From CAYOLL01 sp964404765 [NCBI: uncultured Gemmatimonadota bacterium] (GTDB lineage Bacteria; 4572-55), in the NCBI GenBank assembly GCA_964404765.1, contig CAYOLL010000089.1, forward strand, positions 1 to 23,815: a DNA stretch of 23,815 nt, read 5' to 3'. Shown one piece after another: positions 1-7,981 of this stretch. The notes beneath the pieces are model-generated. The model had not been told where the DNA came from. It saw only the letters and a program-made list of their open reading frames with translations, and did no database searches. Position 1 is the first letter of the stretch; each line of letters starts with the position of its first letter. A program made the translations under genes and the position numbers.

Positions 1-99
1 CATTCCGGCATGACATCGAATTGAAATGCAATTTCTAACCCTTAATCAGTATAAACACAAGGCCGGATTGATGCAATTGACGCGCGTAATTACGATTTG

Positions 100-141
100 C
101 AAAAAACAAAAGCCCAACCTCAGTTTTAGACCGGGTTGGGC
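100..141 (-). terminator. Rho-independent terminator of the rpmH-khpB operon
   Basis: Read on the minus strand, an 8-bp perfect stem GCCCAACC/GGTTGGGC (112-119 with 134-141) encloses a 14-nt loop and is followed directly by TTTTGTTTTTT (101-110 region). It lies about 55 nt downstream of the khpB stop, where the minus-strand operon should end. The A-run precedes the stem on the plus strand, so termination is expected mainly for minus-strand transcripts. Confidence 0.85.
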
Positions 142-194
142 AACTTCTCTCGCAGTTTCGATAATCGGGATAATGCGGACCGATCAAAAAACTA

Positions 195-692
195 TCAGAC
201 TTTAGCCGGCGCCCGGCGCTCTGAGCGGTCGGAACGGTTTGAAAAACGTTCGCGGCCACCGCTGCGCTTGCGATAATTTTCTACATCGAGTTTGACTTTT
301 TTCGTGTCAAAGCCCTTGTTTTCCGCAATTCGGCGGAGCAAATGCTCCATAGCGTCTAATGTCCGCCCGCTGCGTCCGATGAGCAGGCCGCCCATATCTT
401 CCGCCGACGCAATGTTCAAATGAACAATCCCATTGGCGTTTTCCATATCAAGACTTACATTACCAAAACCCATTTTTTTCAAGATTTGGCTTAACTTGTC
501 CGAATAAAAAATAGCTTCATCTTTGCGGGCTATTTCAACTTCAGCAGGCTTCCGGCCAATAAAACCTAAAAAACCTTTGCTTTCCGTTGCGACAACACGA
601 ATTGACGCGTCGTCCCGATCAATTTTCAGCTCGGCTAAACCATTTACAATGGCTTCTTCAACCGTGCTGCCTTTTGCTAATACTTTGCTCAT
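195..692 (-). CDS. khpB: KhpB/Jag-family RNA-binding protein, R3H-less
   Basis: This 165-residue protein belongs to the KhpB (Jag, EloR) family of cytoplasmic RNA-binding proteins usually encoded next to yidC. Residues 1-50 match the Jag N-terminal domain, with the KGFLGFIGRKPAEV block near 39-52. Residues about 70-143 form a KH domain containing the IGRSGRTLDAM nucleic-acid-binding loop. Family members are usually 200 residues or more because an R3H domain follows the KH domain. Here the chain reads DVENYRKRSGGRERF and then ends in a short Arg/Ser-rich basic tail, so R3H is absent. The ATG is preceded by AAAGGAAA. It is the last gene of the minus-strand operon, 165 nt after yidC, followed by a terminator. 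Family call is firm. The missing R3H is seen directly; its effect on RNA binding is unknown. Confidence 0.9.
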   Translation of the reverse strand: MSKVLAKGSTVEEAIVNGLAELKIDRDDASIRVVATESKGFLGFIGRKPAEVEIARKDEAIFYSDKLSQILKKMGFGNVSLDMENANGIVHLNIASAEDMGGLLIGRSGRTLDAMEHLLRRIAENKGFDTKKVKLDVENYRKRSGGRERFSNRSDRSERRAPAKV

Positions 693-857
693 GTTTTAGT
701 TTCCTTTCGATAGTCTAAAGTTGTATTTCAAATATTGTCGGTCGTCTAATTTCGTCTAAACCAGATTGATCTGTTAAACGAATAGATACTTTCAATTATC
801 TCAAGTGCTTAAAATCATCGTCTCTTAAGGTTGTTTTTATTTCTTTGGAAGGGAGAT

Positions 858-2540
858 TTACTTTACAATAACATAATCGCCGGCCTCCTTTTTCTTGGCG
901 CTGTTAATAAACGCCTGCTGAATAATCGTCAGGATATTGTTCACAAACCAGTATAAAATCAAACCGGTGGCCCACTGAAATGAAAAAATAGTGAAAACCA
1001 CAGGCAGCATATACAGCATCATTTGCTGACGCGGATCTATCGCCGTTGAAGATGAGGACATTTTTTGGGTGACAAACATGCTGCCACCCATCAATAACGG
1101 CAAAATAGCGCCAACGATAGAGATGTCCGGATTTTGGGATAAATCCGTCAACCACAAAAACTGGGCGTCGCGCATATAAATCGTCGTTCGCATTACATTA
1201 TACAGGGCCATAAAGATCGGCATCTGCACCAAAATAGGCAGGCAGCCGCTCAGGGGGTTGATTTTGTGCGTCTGATACAGCTTGAGCATTTCCTGATTGA
1301 GCTTTTGCGGGTCTTTTTCAAACTTCTTTTTGAGCCGCTCCATTTCCGGTTGCAACTCTTGCATTGCCTTCATGGATTTAAGCTGTTTTTGCATCAGCGG
1401 ATAAAAAACAATCTTGGTCAAGATTGAAAAAATAACCACGACCAAACCGTAATTGGGGATAAATTTCTTGAGGAAAGTCAAAATTCCCAGAATAAGTCGG
1501 CTTAACGGCTCCATCCAATCCCAGCCAAAATCAACAACGCCTTCCCAATTTTGATGATACGTCTTTAAAATTTCGTAATTCTGCGGTCCCAAGTAAATTT
1601 GATAATCGGCCTGATTATGCCCCAATGTTTCACCGGGAATACGCCAACTGGCCTGAATAAGATGCGCGTCCTTCTCGTCACTCCAAAAGGTCACATCCTG
1701 CAGCTCGGTATTTTGCGGGGCAACAATAAAGGCAAAATAATGATTCTTAATCCCCAACCAACGGTATTCAGCGTCGCTCTTGATTTCATGTTTTTTACTG
1801 ATTTTGCCGTAATCATAATTGATGATTTCGCTGTCGGCATCCAGCATCCCGGCTAAAAACTGCTCTTCGGTGGAAATATCGCGTTCCGTTAAATTAAGCC
1901 CGCCTGACCAGGTGAAATATACATCGTGAGCGCCTAAATCGACTTGCCGGGTTTGAATATCCAATTCCAATGAATAGCCCGTATTGCTGACAATATAAGA
2001 GACAATAACTTCGCGATCGCCTTTGCGCGCGCTTAGCAGAAGGGTATCCACGGCGCCGGCGCCGGTCAAAGTAATCTCTTTTTTGTTGGGCTGAAACGTA
2101 ACTCTCGAGAAATCGACCGTATGTCCGTCTATCGGCATGGCAAACGTCATATTCTTTGTGGACTGATGACGTTCGATCAAACCGAGTTTTTCAACCCGCG
2201 CACCTTCCAGATAGCCCTTAAACTTTTCCAACAACCAGGATTGAAGCGCCGCACCGCGCGTATTGACTTCGGCCATGTAGTAATCCGTTTTTATGGTAAC
2301 GATCTGACCCGGTGATGTAAGGTCAAACTCCCCTCCCGCTGCGCCTGTGGAATCCGCTGCTATTGCGGGGACGCTGTCAACCAATGCCGGCACCCGGACC
2401 ATATCTGACGCGACGACAGAATCTACTGTCGCAGTCCCCGAATCCTTGGGGTGATCCGTTGACGGCGGCAACATGACCGAATACCAGACCATGGTGGTCA
2501 AAAAAATTAAAAACATCGCCAAAATCAGGCGCTTTTCCAT
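858..2540 (-). CDS. yidC: Membrane protein insertase YidC
   Basis: YidC inserts and folds inner-membrane proteins, alone or with SecYEG. The 560 residues show a first transmembrane segment (about 5-24), a large periplasmic beta-domain (about 75-325, typical of diderm bacteria), and the conserved five-helix core from about 343 to 545. Core landmarks are the helix around LVVVIFSILTKIVFYPL, the charged cytoplasmic hairpin (about 388-425), NPLSGCLPILVQMPIF (428-443) and the last helices to about 545. The positive residue of the hydrophilic groove, an Arg in E. coli and B. subtilis, appears to be Lys376 here, a conservative change. A low-complexity linker of about 50 residues follows the first helix. 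yidC lies 30 nt after yidD in the operon, with a GGAG about 14 nt upstream of the ATG. Length and architecture are normal. Confidence 0.97.
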   Translation of the reverse strand: MEKRLILAMFLIFLTTMVWYSVMLPPSTDHPKDSGTATVDSVVASDMVRVPALVDSVPAIAADSTGAAGGEFDLTSPGQIVTIKTDYYMAEVNTRGAALQSWLLEKFKGYLEGARVEKLGLIERHQSTKNMTFAMPIDGHTVDFSRVTFQPNKKEITLTGAGAVDTLLLSARKGDREVIVSYIVSNTGYSLELDIQTRQVDLGAHDVYFTWSGGLNLTERDISTEEQFLAGMLDADSEIINYDYGKISKKHEIKSDAEYRWLGIKNHYFAFIVAPQNTELQDVTFWSDEKDAHLIQASWRIPGETLGHNQADYQIYLGPQNYEILKTYHQNWEGVVDFGWDWMEPLSRLILGILTFLKKFIPNYGLVVVIFSILTKIVFYPLMQKQLKSMKAMQELQPEMERLKKKFEKDPQKLNQEMLKLYQTHKINPLSGCLPILVQMPIFMALYNVMRTTIYMRDAQFLWLTDLSQNPDISIVGAILPLLMGGSMFVTQKMSSSSTAIDPRQQMMLYMLPVVFTIFSFQWATGLILYWFVNNILTIIQQAFINSAKKKEAGDYVIVK

Positions 2541-2570
2541 AAATGCGTATTATCTCCAGGTTTTAAATGC

Positions 2571-2783
2571 CTAAGGCACCGGATCATAACCGCCGTCACA
2601 AAACGGATGGCAGTGTAACAATCGCTTGATTGTCAGATACAGCCCTTTTAATGCGCCGTATTTTTGAATGGCCTCAAGTCCATATTGGGAACAGGTCGGC
2701 GTAAAACGACAAGCAGGTGAAAAAAGCGGCGAAATAAACAGTTGATAAAATCGGATCAAACTTATTAAAATCAAACGGATCAT
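2571..2783 (-). CDS. yidD: Membrane protein insertion efficiency factor YidD
   Basis: This is a 70-residue YidD, a small amphipathic membrane-associated protein that assists YidC-dependent insertion. Diagnostic motifs are all present: [25 protein letters not shown] with both cysteines, and the C-terminal [12 protein letters not shown]. Its ATG overlaps the rnpA stop in an ATGA junction (2780-2783), implying translational coupling. It sits in the canonical rpmH-rnpA-yidD-yidC order. Length is at the short end of the usual range and the chain ends directly after DPVP, as in many family members. Confidence 0.96.
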   Translation of the reverse strand: MIRLILISLIRFYQLFISPLFSPACRFTPTCSQYGLEAIQKYGALKGLYLTIKRLLHCHPFCDGGYDPVP

Positions 2784-3109
2784 TGTGCGACAGCACTCCG
2801 TCCAAAAAGAGCCGTGATATACGCTTTAAACTCACGACGGGTGTACGGAAGAACAACCGGACGTATAATCAGAACTGCTTTTTGGCCAGGCAGAAGCGCA
2901 TCCGGTATTTCTTGCAACCAACCACGAATCCGCCGCTTTATCCGATTACGAACTACCGCCGTACCGATCGCTTTCTTTACACTAATGCCTATTGCCGGCG
3001 TGTCATTGCCGTCCTGAAGCACATAGCAAACAAGCCCGTGCTTGCTCCGACGGATGCCGTTTTCCAACACCCGCTTAAAATCAAATCCCTTAAGCGGTTT
3101 TATTTTCAA
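2780..3109 (-). CDS. rnpA: Ribonuclease P protein component
   Basis: This is the protein subunit of RNase P, which supports the catalytic RNA in tRNA 5' maturation. The hallmark RNR motif is present as [16 protein letters not shown], preceded by the central strand region [15 protein letters not shown] and an N-terminal [11 protein letters not shown]. The frame is open upstream to an ATG at 3184 (134 residues), but that ATG has no ribosome site. A TTG at 3107-3109 has GGGAG about 10 nt upstream and gives a 109-residue protein with the usual short lead before the FDFKRV element, so I prefer the TTG. The stop overlaps yidD; rpmH lies upstream. The family call is certain, the start moderately so. 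Confidence 0.92.
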   Translation of the reverse strand: MKIKPLKGFDFKRVLENGIRRSKHGLVCYVLQDGNDTPAIGISVKKAIGTAVVRNRIKRRIRGWLQEIPDALLPGQKAVLIIRPVVLPYTRREFKAYITALFGRSAVAQ

Positions 3110-3226
3110 ATGCCGGGTTACTCCCAAAAAAAAATCACGTTGCCTGCGTACCACATGTTGCCCACAGTGAACGTGACTAAGCATTTTAGATGAATATACA
3201 ATCGCATTGTCCGAAGATCAGACGGA

Positions 3227-3364
3227 TCAACACGGGCATAAACGCTTACGACCTTTCGAGCGTCTCCTTCTTAGGACCATGCGCCCGCTTTTTGAACTCA
3301 TTCTTTTACGAAAACCATGATCGTTGGTACGCTTACGACGGCTGGGTTGAAAAGTCCGTTTCAT
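3227..3364 (-). CDS. rpmH: 50S ribosomal protein L34
   Basis: This short gene encodes a 45-residue, highly basic protein starting [18 protein letters not shown] and continuing with the conserved [25 protein letters not shown], which is ribosomal protein L34 of the large subunit. The usual length is 44-46 residues. The extra C-terminal CPC is unusual but small. GGAGG lies 5 nt upstream of the ATG. It is the first gene of the minus-strand operon and lies 60 nt downstream of a consensus promoter. The 117-nt gap to the preferred rnpA start has no other gene. Confidence 0.96.
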   Translation of the reverse strand: MKRTFQPSRRKRTNDHGFRKRMSSKSGRMVLRRRRSKGRKRLCPC

Positions 3365-3423
3365 CTATTCCTCCAAATCGGTTGTTCTTGAGAGACCATA
3401 TTCTCCTTATAAATTAGGTTGGC

Positions 3424-3452
3424 AAAATAGACCATCAAGCGAAACTTGTCAA
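3424..3452 (-). promoter_or_regulatory. Sigma-70-type promoter of rpmH
   Basis: On the minus strand TTGACA (3447-3452) and TATTTT (3424-3429) are separated by exactly 17 nt. The -35 is a perfect consensus. The predicted start is about 50-55 nt upstream of the rpmH ATG. It is expected to drive rpmH-rnpA-yidD-yidC-khpB. Confidence 0.8.
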
Positions 3453-3481
3453 GAAAATTTTATGACGTAACGGTTTTTAAC

Positions 3482-3510
3482 TTGACAGTGGCCACTACAT
3501 CCTCTAATAT
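3482..3510 (+). promoter_or_regulatory. Strong sigma-70-type promoter facing dnaA
   Basis: TTGACA (3482-3487) and TAATAT (3505-3510) are separated by 17 nt on the plus strand. It is back to back with the rpmH promoter; the two -35 boxes are 29 nt apart. The next plus-strand gene is dnaA, 580 nt downstream, so it makes either a very long dnaA leader or a separate small RNA. Confidence 0.7.
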
Positions 3511-4093
3511 TCACCGCTTGGGTATTCTGTTTTAACAGGCATGCTCACGTCGTTTTAAATGGCAAGCTTTTGGAAAAAGGGTTGCCGTGCCCCGTCGCTG
3601 CCGCATATTGAAAATAGCCATCGGTCAGCATTAATTTCCTGAATGCTATATGCGTCACAAAATTTTTAAATGCTTCTAAAATGTTTATAGGAAATGAGTT
3701 GTACTTTTAAGAATTTTATTTGTATTAGCAATCTCAGATTTTAGTGAAAACCGTGATGCGAACTGCCGATCTATCTTTATAACAAGTGATGCGCTTTTTC
3801 AGAACCCCTTTTCTATATTACCACTATTATTCAGAATGCCTAACACCTACGATCTTCGCCCGATTTTGCACCCTTACCTCTTTAAATCGTCGGACAGAAT
3901 TATTTTGGTGTTTCGCAAATATCTTTGCGAGGTGCGTTTTTTGCGGCGATGCCGTCTCCACGTGATTACAGGGAATTGCTTTGCAAAAACGGCGTGCAGA
4001 GACAATTCGGTTAAAAATGCCTGTTTATTTTTGTCCAACTTTTTATCTATGTTATTTCTATTATAATTTAAATTTTATTAGGGGAGACTTTTC
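3511..4093 (+). other. Long AT-rich dnaA leader without a convincing gene
   Basis: About 580 nt lie between the plus-strand promoter and dnaA. A 76-codon open frame at 3836-4066 has no ribosome site and no recognisable protein character, so I do not call it. A perfect 7-bp hairpin TCGCAAA-TATC-TTTGCGA sits at 3913-3930, with a T6 run 5 nt later (3936-3941), possibly a weak terminator or attenuator. A TATAAT at 4062-4067 could be a second -10 close to dnaA, but no good -35 is placed before it. AGGGGAG at about 4080-4086 is the dnaA ribosome site. No DnaA-box cluster was seen here. Confidence 0.5.
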
Positions 4094-5440
4094 ATGTCTG
4101 TAGCTTTAACCCCGGCTCAAATATGGCAGCAAGCTTTAGAACAAATACGTCACGCTGTTAATAAAGCGACTTTTGAAACCTGGTTTCGACCGACGCTGCC
4201 CATTTCATTAGACGGTGACAAATTTATCGTTGAGATTCCTAACCAGTATTTTAGTGAATGGGTTGAAGGGCGCTATTTGAGTTTGATCAAAAATGCCTTG
4301 CGGGAAGTCACCGGACGGCCAATCGAAATTGAATATCAGGTTGCGCAGCAAACGGAAAGTATTGCAGAAATCAATATCCCGCATAAACCGGCGAAAATGC
4401 GCATCAGTCCGGCGCCAATGGAAACCGGGCTGAATATGCGGTACACCTTTGATTCGTTTGTAGTCGGCAAAAGCAATCAAATGGCTCATGCCGCCGCCAA
4501 ACGCGTTGCCGAAACTCCGGGCCGGACCTACAATCCTTTGTTTATTTATGGCGGGGTCGGGCTTGGCAAAACGCATATTATGCACGCTATCGGTAATGAG
4601 GTTTTGCAGCATAACAAAGGAAAAGCCGTCGTTTATGCCTCCTCCGAGCATTTTACCAACGACCTGATTGCCGCAATTCAACACGGCGAAACCCTAAAAT
4701 TTCGCGAAAAGTATCGCAGCATCGATCTGCTCTTCATTGACGATGTGCAGTTTTGGGCCGGTAAAGATGGAACTCAGGAAGAGTTTTTTCATACTTTTAA
4801 TACGCTCTACGATGCGCACAAGCAAATTGTGGTTACCAGCGACCGTCCACCCAAGGAGATTCCTACTTTAGAGGAACGGCTGGTTTCGCGTTTTGAATGG
4901 GGCCTGGTCACAGATATTCAGCAGCCGGATTTAGAAACGCGCGTGGCGATATTGAATAAAAAAGCCGAGCGCGACAACATCATATTGCCGGAGGACTTGA
5001 CCTTTTATATCGCTAAAAATATTTCTTCCAATATTCGCGAACTGGAAGGCGCGCTGATTCGGATGCTGGCTTTTGCTTCGCTATCAAATCGCGATGTCAA
5101 CATGGAACTGGCGTATGAAGTGTTGCCAAAAATCAACAGCATCATCAGCAAACCGATCACTATTGACCTGATTGTCGATAAAGTTTGTGAGCACTTTGTT
5201 GTTTCACATGAAGAAATCGTTTCAAAAAAGCGAACAAACAGCGTCGCTTTTCCACGTCAGGTTGCCATGTATTTATCGCGACAATTGACAGACGGTTCAC
5301 TCAATGAGATCGGAAATGCTTTTGGCGGGCGCGACCACACAACAGTCATGCACGGCATTGAAAAGATTACAGAAATGATCAAATCGGACCCGGCTTTTCG
5401 CGCGAAAGTAACCGATTTATCGAATTATATTGCCAGTTGA
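4094..5440 (+). CDS. dnaA: Chromosomal replication initiator protein DnaA
   Basis: DnaA binds DnaA boxes at oriC, assembles as an ATP-bound filament and melts the origin. The 448 residues contain domain I (about 1-80), a short linker, and the AAA+ domain III with Walker A GGVGLGKTH (153-161) and Walker B LLFIDDVQF (212-220). The C-terminal DNA-binding domain IV holds the signature GGRDHTTVMHG near 413. The ATG has AGGGGAG 7 nt upstream. Length and domain order are normal. It is followed directly by a DnaA-box-rich spacer and dnaN, the standard arrangement, so DnaA probably binds next to its own gene. A long leader with a strong promoter lies upstream. Confidence 0.99.
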   Translation: MSVALTPAQIWQQALEQIRHAVNKATFETWFRPTLPISLDGDKFIVEIPNQYFSEWVEGRYLSLIKNALREVTGRPIEIEYQVAQQTESIAEINIPHKPAKMRISPAPMETGLNMRYTFDSFVVGKSNQMAHAAAKRVAETPGRTYNPLFIYGGVGLGKTHIMHAIGNEVLQHNKGKAVVYASSEHFTNDLIAAIQHGETLKFREKYRSIDLLFIDDVQFWAGKDGTQEEFFHTFNTLYDAHKQIVVTSDRPPKEIPTLEERLVSRFEWGLVTDIQQPDLETRVAILNKKAERDNIILPEDLTFYIAKNISSNIRELEGALIRMLAFASLSNRDVNMELAYEVLPKINSIISKPITIDLIVDKVCEHFVVSHEEIVSKKRTNSVAFPRQVAMYLSRQLTDGSLNEIGNAFGGRDHTTVMHGIEKITEMIKSDPAFRAKVTDLSNYIAS

Positions 5441-5446
5441 TAACCT

Positions 5447-5455
5447 TGTGGATAA
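5447..5455 (-). promoter_or_regulatory. DnaA box, perfect consensus
   Basis: TGTGGATAA on the plus strand is the exact complement of TTATCCACA. It lies 6 nt after the dnaA stop. Confidence 0.85.
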
Positions 5456-5536
5456 CCTGTGTGTAAAATGTTCACAGTTTTGCGAACTCGGTTTGGTTGT
5501 GGAAAGCATGTGGATAGTATCCGACTTATCAAGATG

Positions 5537-5545
5537 TTATCCACA
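5537..5545 (+). promoter_or_regulatory. DnaA box, perfect consensus
   Basis: This is an exact TTATCCACA in the middle of the dnaA-dnaN spacer, in the opposite orientation to the box at 5447-5455. Confidence 0.85.
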
Positions 5546-5621
5546 AGTAAATTAGGGCAATGAAGCGAGCTAAGATGTGTTGGAGAAGATAGATAGTAAA
5601 AAAAAGGGCGAACTTATCCCG

Positions 5622-5685
5622 AAATCCACAGAACCTACTACTACTACTAAGAAATATAATTAACTTTACAAGTAGTGTATTTTAT
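5622..5685 (+). promoter_or_regulatory. DnaA-trio array and AT-rich unwinding element
   Basis: A degenerate DnaA box AAATCCACA (5622-5630) and a 4-nt spacer are followed by five perfect CTA triplets (5635-5649). The complementary strand therefore reads 3'-GAT repeats, the DnaA-trio that guides DnaA onto single strands. The AT-rich stretch from 5650 (AAGAAATATAATTAAC and onward) is the likely melting site. Confidence 0.8.
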
Positions 5686-5693
5686 GTGGATAG
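5685..5693 (-). promoter_or_regulatory. DnaA box upstream of dnaN, one mismatch
   Basis: TGTGGATAG (the complement is CTATCCACA) lies 24 nt before the dnaN ATG. It could cap the origin or couple dnaN expression to DnaA. Confidence 0.6.
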
Positions 5694-5717
5694 AATTTCA
5701 TTTAGAAGGAGACTTAG

Positions 5718-6845
5718 ATGCAAATTTCAATTAGCCAGCGTTCGTTTGCGGATGCTATTTCTGCAGTTCTACAAGTTGTTCCTACCAGAACGACATTACC
5801 GATTTTAGGCAATGTTCTAATTTCGGCGGAAAGTAACATGCTCCAGATTTCTGGAACGGATTTGAGCGTCGGTATTCGGACAAGTGTTGCGGCTGACGTG
5901 CAACGTCCGGGTACGATGACGATACCGGGCCGACGTTTGAGTGAAATCGTGCGCGCCTTGTCGGAGGACAAGCCGATTCAGTTGACGGTTGAAGGATACC
6001 AAATAACCATTGAAAGCGGGCGCACTGTTTTTCGTCTGACCGGAATAGATGCCGAAGAGTATCCTAATTTTCCTGAAATAAAAGGGCAGCAAAAAGTTGA
6101 AATGGCCAGCGACGGTTTCTTTCGCCTGGTCAATAAAACCGCCTACTCGGTTTCCAACGATGAAATGCGTCCAACTCTTAACGGCGTTTACTGGAAAGTT
6201 CAGCCGGAAGAAATGATTATGGTGGCCACAGACGGTCATCGTTTGTCCAAGATATCGCAGAAATTGCAGGCAGACGATGTTAGCATCAAGGGCACAGCGT
6301 CTATTGGCGTCATTATTCCACCAAAAGCATTGAATTTTTCCCAAAAGCTGTTTAGCGCCCAGGATCGCCTGACGTGCTATTTGGACGCAAATTTTATTAT
6401 TTTTCAAGCCGGCGACAGCTATTTATATTCGCGGTTAATTGAAGGGACTTATGTCAACTATGAGCAAGTGATTCCCGCGTCCAACAGCAAAATACTCCGA
6501 ATTAACCGCAACGAGCTTGGTCGTTCTTTGCGCCGTGTTTTGATTGTGGCGGACCCGCTAACCCATCAGGTTCGCTTTATATTAAACGGCGACATCCTGA
6601 AAATTCACGCCGAGAATGCTGAATTAGGTGAAGCGGACGAGGAAGTCGTCGCCGAATTTAATGAGGAGGAAATGCATATTGCTTACAATGCGCAATACCT
6701 GTTGGATATTCTCAACCATATTGACGACGAGAACGTAATTTTCAAACTAAGCTCCTCCGTTGGGGCGGGTTTAATCATTCCGGAACATCCTGCGCAAAAT
6801 GAAGATCATGTTTGCATTTTAATGCCGATTCGTCTTACCGAGTAA
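5718..6845 (+). CDS. dnaN: DNA polymerase III beta sliding clamp
   Basis: DnaN is the ring-shaped processivity clamp that tethers the replicative polymerase to DNA. The 375 residues match the usual length. Sequence landmarks are the N-terminal FADAISAVLQVVPTRTTLPIL, the mid-protein VYWKVQPEEMIMVATDGHRLS (the ATDGHRL element is strongly conserved), and the C-terminal end VCILMPIRL, which matches the hydrophobic end of beta clamps. AAGGAG lies 7 nt before the ATG. It follows oriC and precedes recF by 21 nt, the canonical dnaA-dnaN-recF order, so dnaN and recF are probably co-transcribed. Confidence 0.99.
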   Translation: MQISISQRSFADAISAVLQVVPTRTTLPILGNVLISAESNMLQISGTDLSVGIRTSVAADVQRPGTMTIPGRRLSEIVRALSEDKPIQLTVEGYQITIESGRTVFRLTGIDAEEYPNFPEIKGQQKVEMASDGFFRLVNKTAYSVSNDEMRPTLNGVYWKVQPEEMIMVATDGHRLSKISQKLQADDVSIKGTASIGVIIPPKALNFSQKLFSAQDRLTCYLDANFIIFQAGDSYLYSRLIEGTYVNYEQVIPASNSKILRINRNELGRSLRRVLIVADPLTHQVRFILNGDILKIHAENAELGEADEEVVAEFNEEEMHIAYNAQYLLDILNHIDDENVIFKLSSSVGAGLIIPEHPAQNEDHVCILMPIRLTE

Positions 6846-6866
6846 GGCTTTTTGAAAGGTCTTGCA

Positions 6867-7964
6867 ATGCACATTTCGGCGCTGCATTTAACTCATTTCC
6901 GTAACTATGAGCAGCAAGAGCTGAGTTTAGACCCACGTCTAAATTTATTTTGGGGTCCTAACGGGCAGGGAAAAACCAATCTGTTAGAGGCCCTTTTTTA
7001 TTTGACAATAGGCAAATCGTATCGCAAATCACCGGATGCCGATCTGGTCTTGTTCGGGAAAGATTTTTTTCGATTAGAAGGTTTTTTTCAGACCCGTTTT
7101 CATGATAAGGTTCATGTCGAAATTGCGTATGCCGCCAAGCAGGGCAAATTCGTCAAGGTCAACGGATTAAAGCTGGAGAAAATTTCGGAATTGATGCAGA
7201 CATTAGCTGCGGTTGAGCTTTCACCCGAAGATATTTCGCTGACCAAGGGCAGCCCGTCCAATCGGCGTCACTTTATCGACATTACGCTGTCACAAACAAA
7301 TACCGGCTATCTCCATGCCCTGCAAGAATATCGGCATGTGCTGGGTCAACGCAATGAACTGTTGCGGCAGCGCCCGACCGCGGATACGCTGGAGATTTGG
7401 GATGCGCAGTTGTTGGATTGGGGCTGCAAGATTTGGCAAATACGACTGCTTTTTATTGCGAAGCTGCGTGAATTGGTCAACAAACTTTATCACACTTTAA
7501 GTCAAGATGTGACGCCATTAGCGCTGGATTACCGTCCGTTGCAATTGGAGACCGGGGCGGATCTGGCAACTATTCACGAGCGCTTTCAACAGGCGCTGCA
7601 GCGCAATCTGAAGCGTGAGACGCAGTTTCAAATGACCTTAACAGGCCCACATCGTGACGATGTCGGGCTGCGTTTTGGGCAGCTTGATTTGCGTCGGTTC
7701 GGCTCACAGGGTCAGCATCGTCTGGTTTCGACTGCGTTGCGGCTTAGTCAGGCGCTTTATCTGCAGGCGGAAAATGAAGATTGTCCCTTGATTTTGTTTG
7801 ATGATGTGTTTGCCGAGTTAGACGAGCGGCATAAGAGTTTGCTGGAAGAGATGATGGGACAGTTCGATCAGGTCTTTGTTGCTACGCCGCGGGAGCATGA
7901 TTTGGACAGAACGCGCCGGAGAGCCCGTATTTTTCATGTGAATCAAGGACGGGCTACGGCCTGA
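6867..7964 (+). CDS. recF: DNA replication and repair protein RecF
   Basis: RecF is an SMC-like ATPase that helps load RecA at gapped DNA through the RecFOR pathway. The protein starts MHISALHLTHFRNYEQQ, the typical RecF opening. It has Walker A GPNGQGKTNLLEALF (from residue 30), the ABC-type signature in GSQGQHRLVSTALRLSQA and Walker B LILFDDVFAELDERH near the C-terminus. An upstream in-frame TTG at 6852 is possible, but the ATG at 6867 has GAAAGG 7 nt upstream and gives the family-typical N-terminus, so I use it (365 residues). In many genomes recF is followed directly by the DUF721 gene; here two methyltransferase genes intervene. Confidence 0.97.
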   Translation: MHISALHLTHFRNYEQQELSLDPRLNLFWGPNGQGKTNLLEALFYLTIGKSYRKSPDADLVLFGKDFFRLEGFFQTRFHDKVHVEIAYAAKQGKFVKVNGLKLEKISELMQTLAAVELSPEDISLTKGSPSNRRHFIDITLSQTNTGYLHALQEYRHVLGQRNELLRQRPTADTLEIWDAQLLDWGCKIWQIRLLFIAKLRELVNKLYHTLSQDVTPLALDYRPLQLETGADLATIHERFQQALQRNLKRETQFQMTLTGPHRDDVGLRFGQLDLRRFGSQGQHRLVSTALRLSQALYLQAENEDCPLILFDDVFAELDERHKSLLEEMMGQFDQVFVATPREHDLDRTRRRARIFHVNQGRATA

Positions 7965-7981
7965 TTCCGGAAAGGATAAAC

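Larger units (their letters stand above)
5441..5717 (+). other. Predicted replication origin oriC (dnaA-dnaN spacer)
   Basis: This 277-nt non-coding spacer has clustered DnaA boxes. Perfect TTATCCACA copies lie at 5447-5455 (minus) and 5537-5545 (plus). One-mismatch copies lie at 5458-5466, 5498-5506, 5509-5517 and 5685-5693 (all minus). A two-mismatch AAATCCACA (5622-5630) abuts a run of trinucleotides and an AT-rich stretch (about 5650-5685). This is the box, trio and unwinding-element order described for the Bacillus subtilis origin. The flanking dnaA and dnaN genes support the call. Confidence 0.9.

Noticed and set aside
2783-3193. A 136-codon plus-strand frame opposite rnpA.
   Set aside because: It is the antisense shadow of rnpA, which has clear family motifs.
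3836-4066. A 76-codon open frame in the dnaA leader.
   Set aside because: There is no ribosome site, no recognised domain and unusual composition; it is more likely chance in an AT-rich leader.
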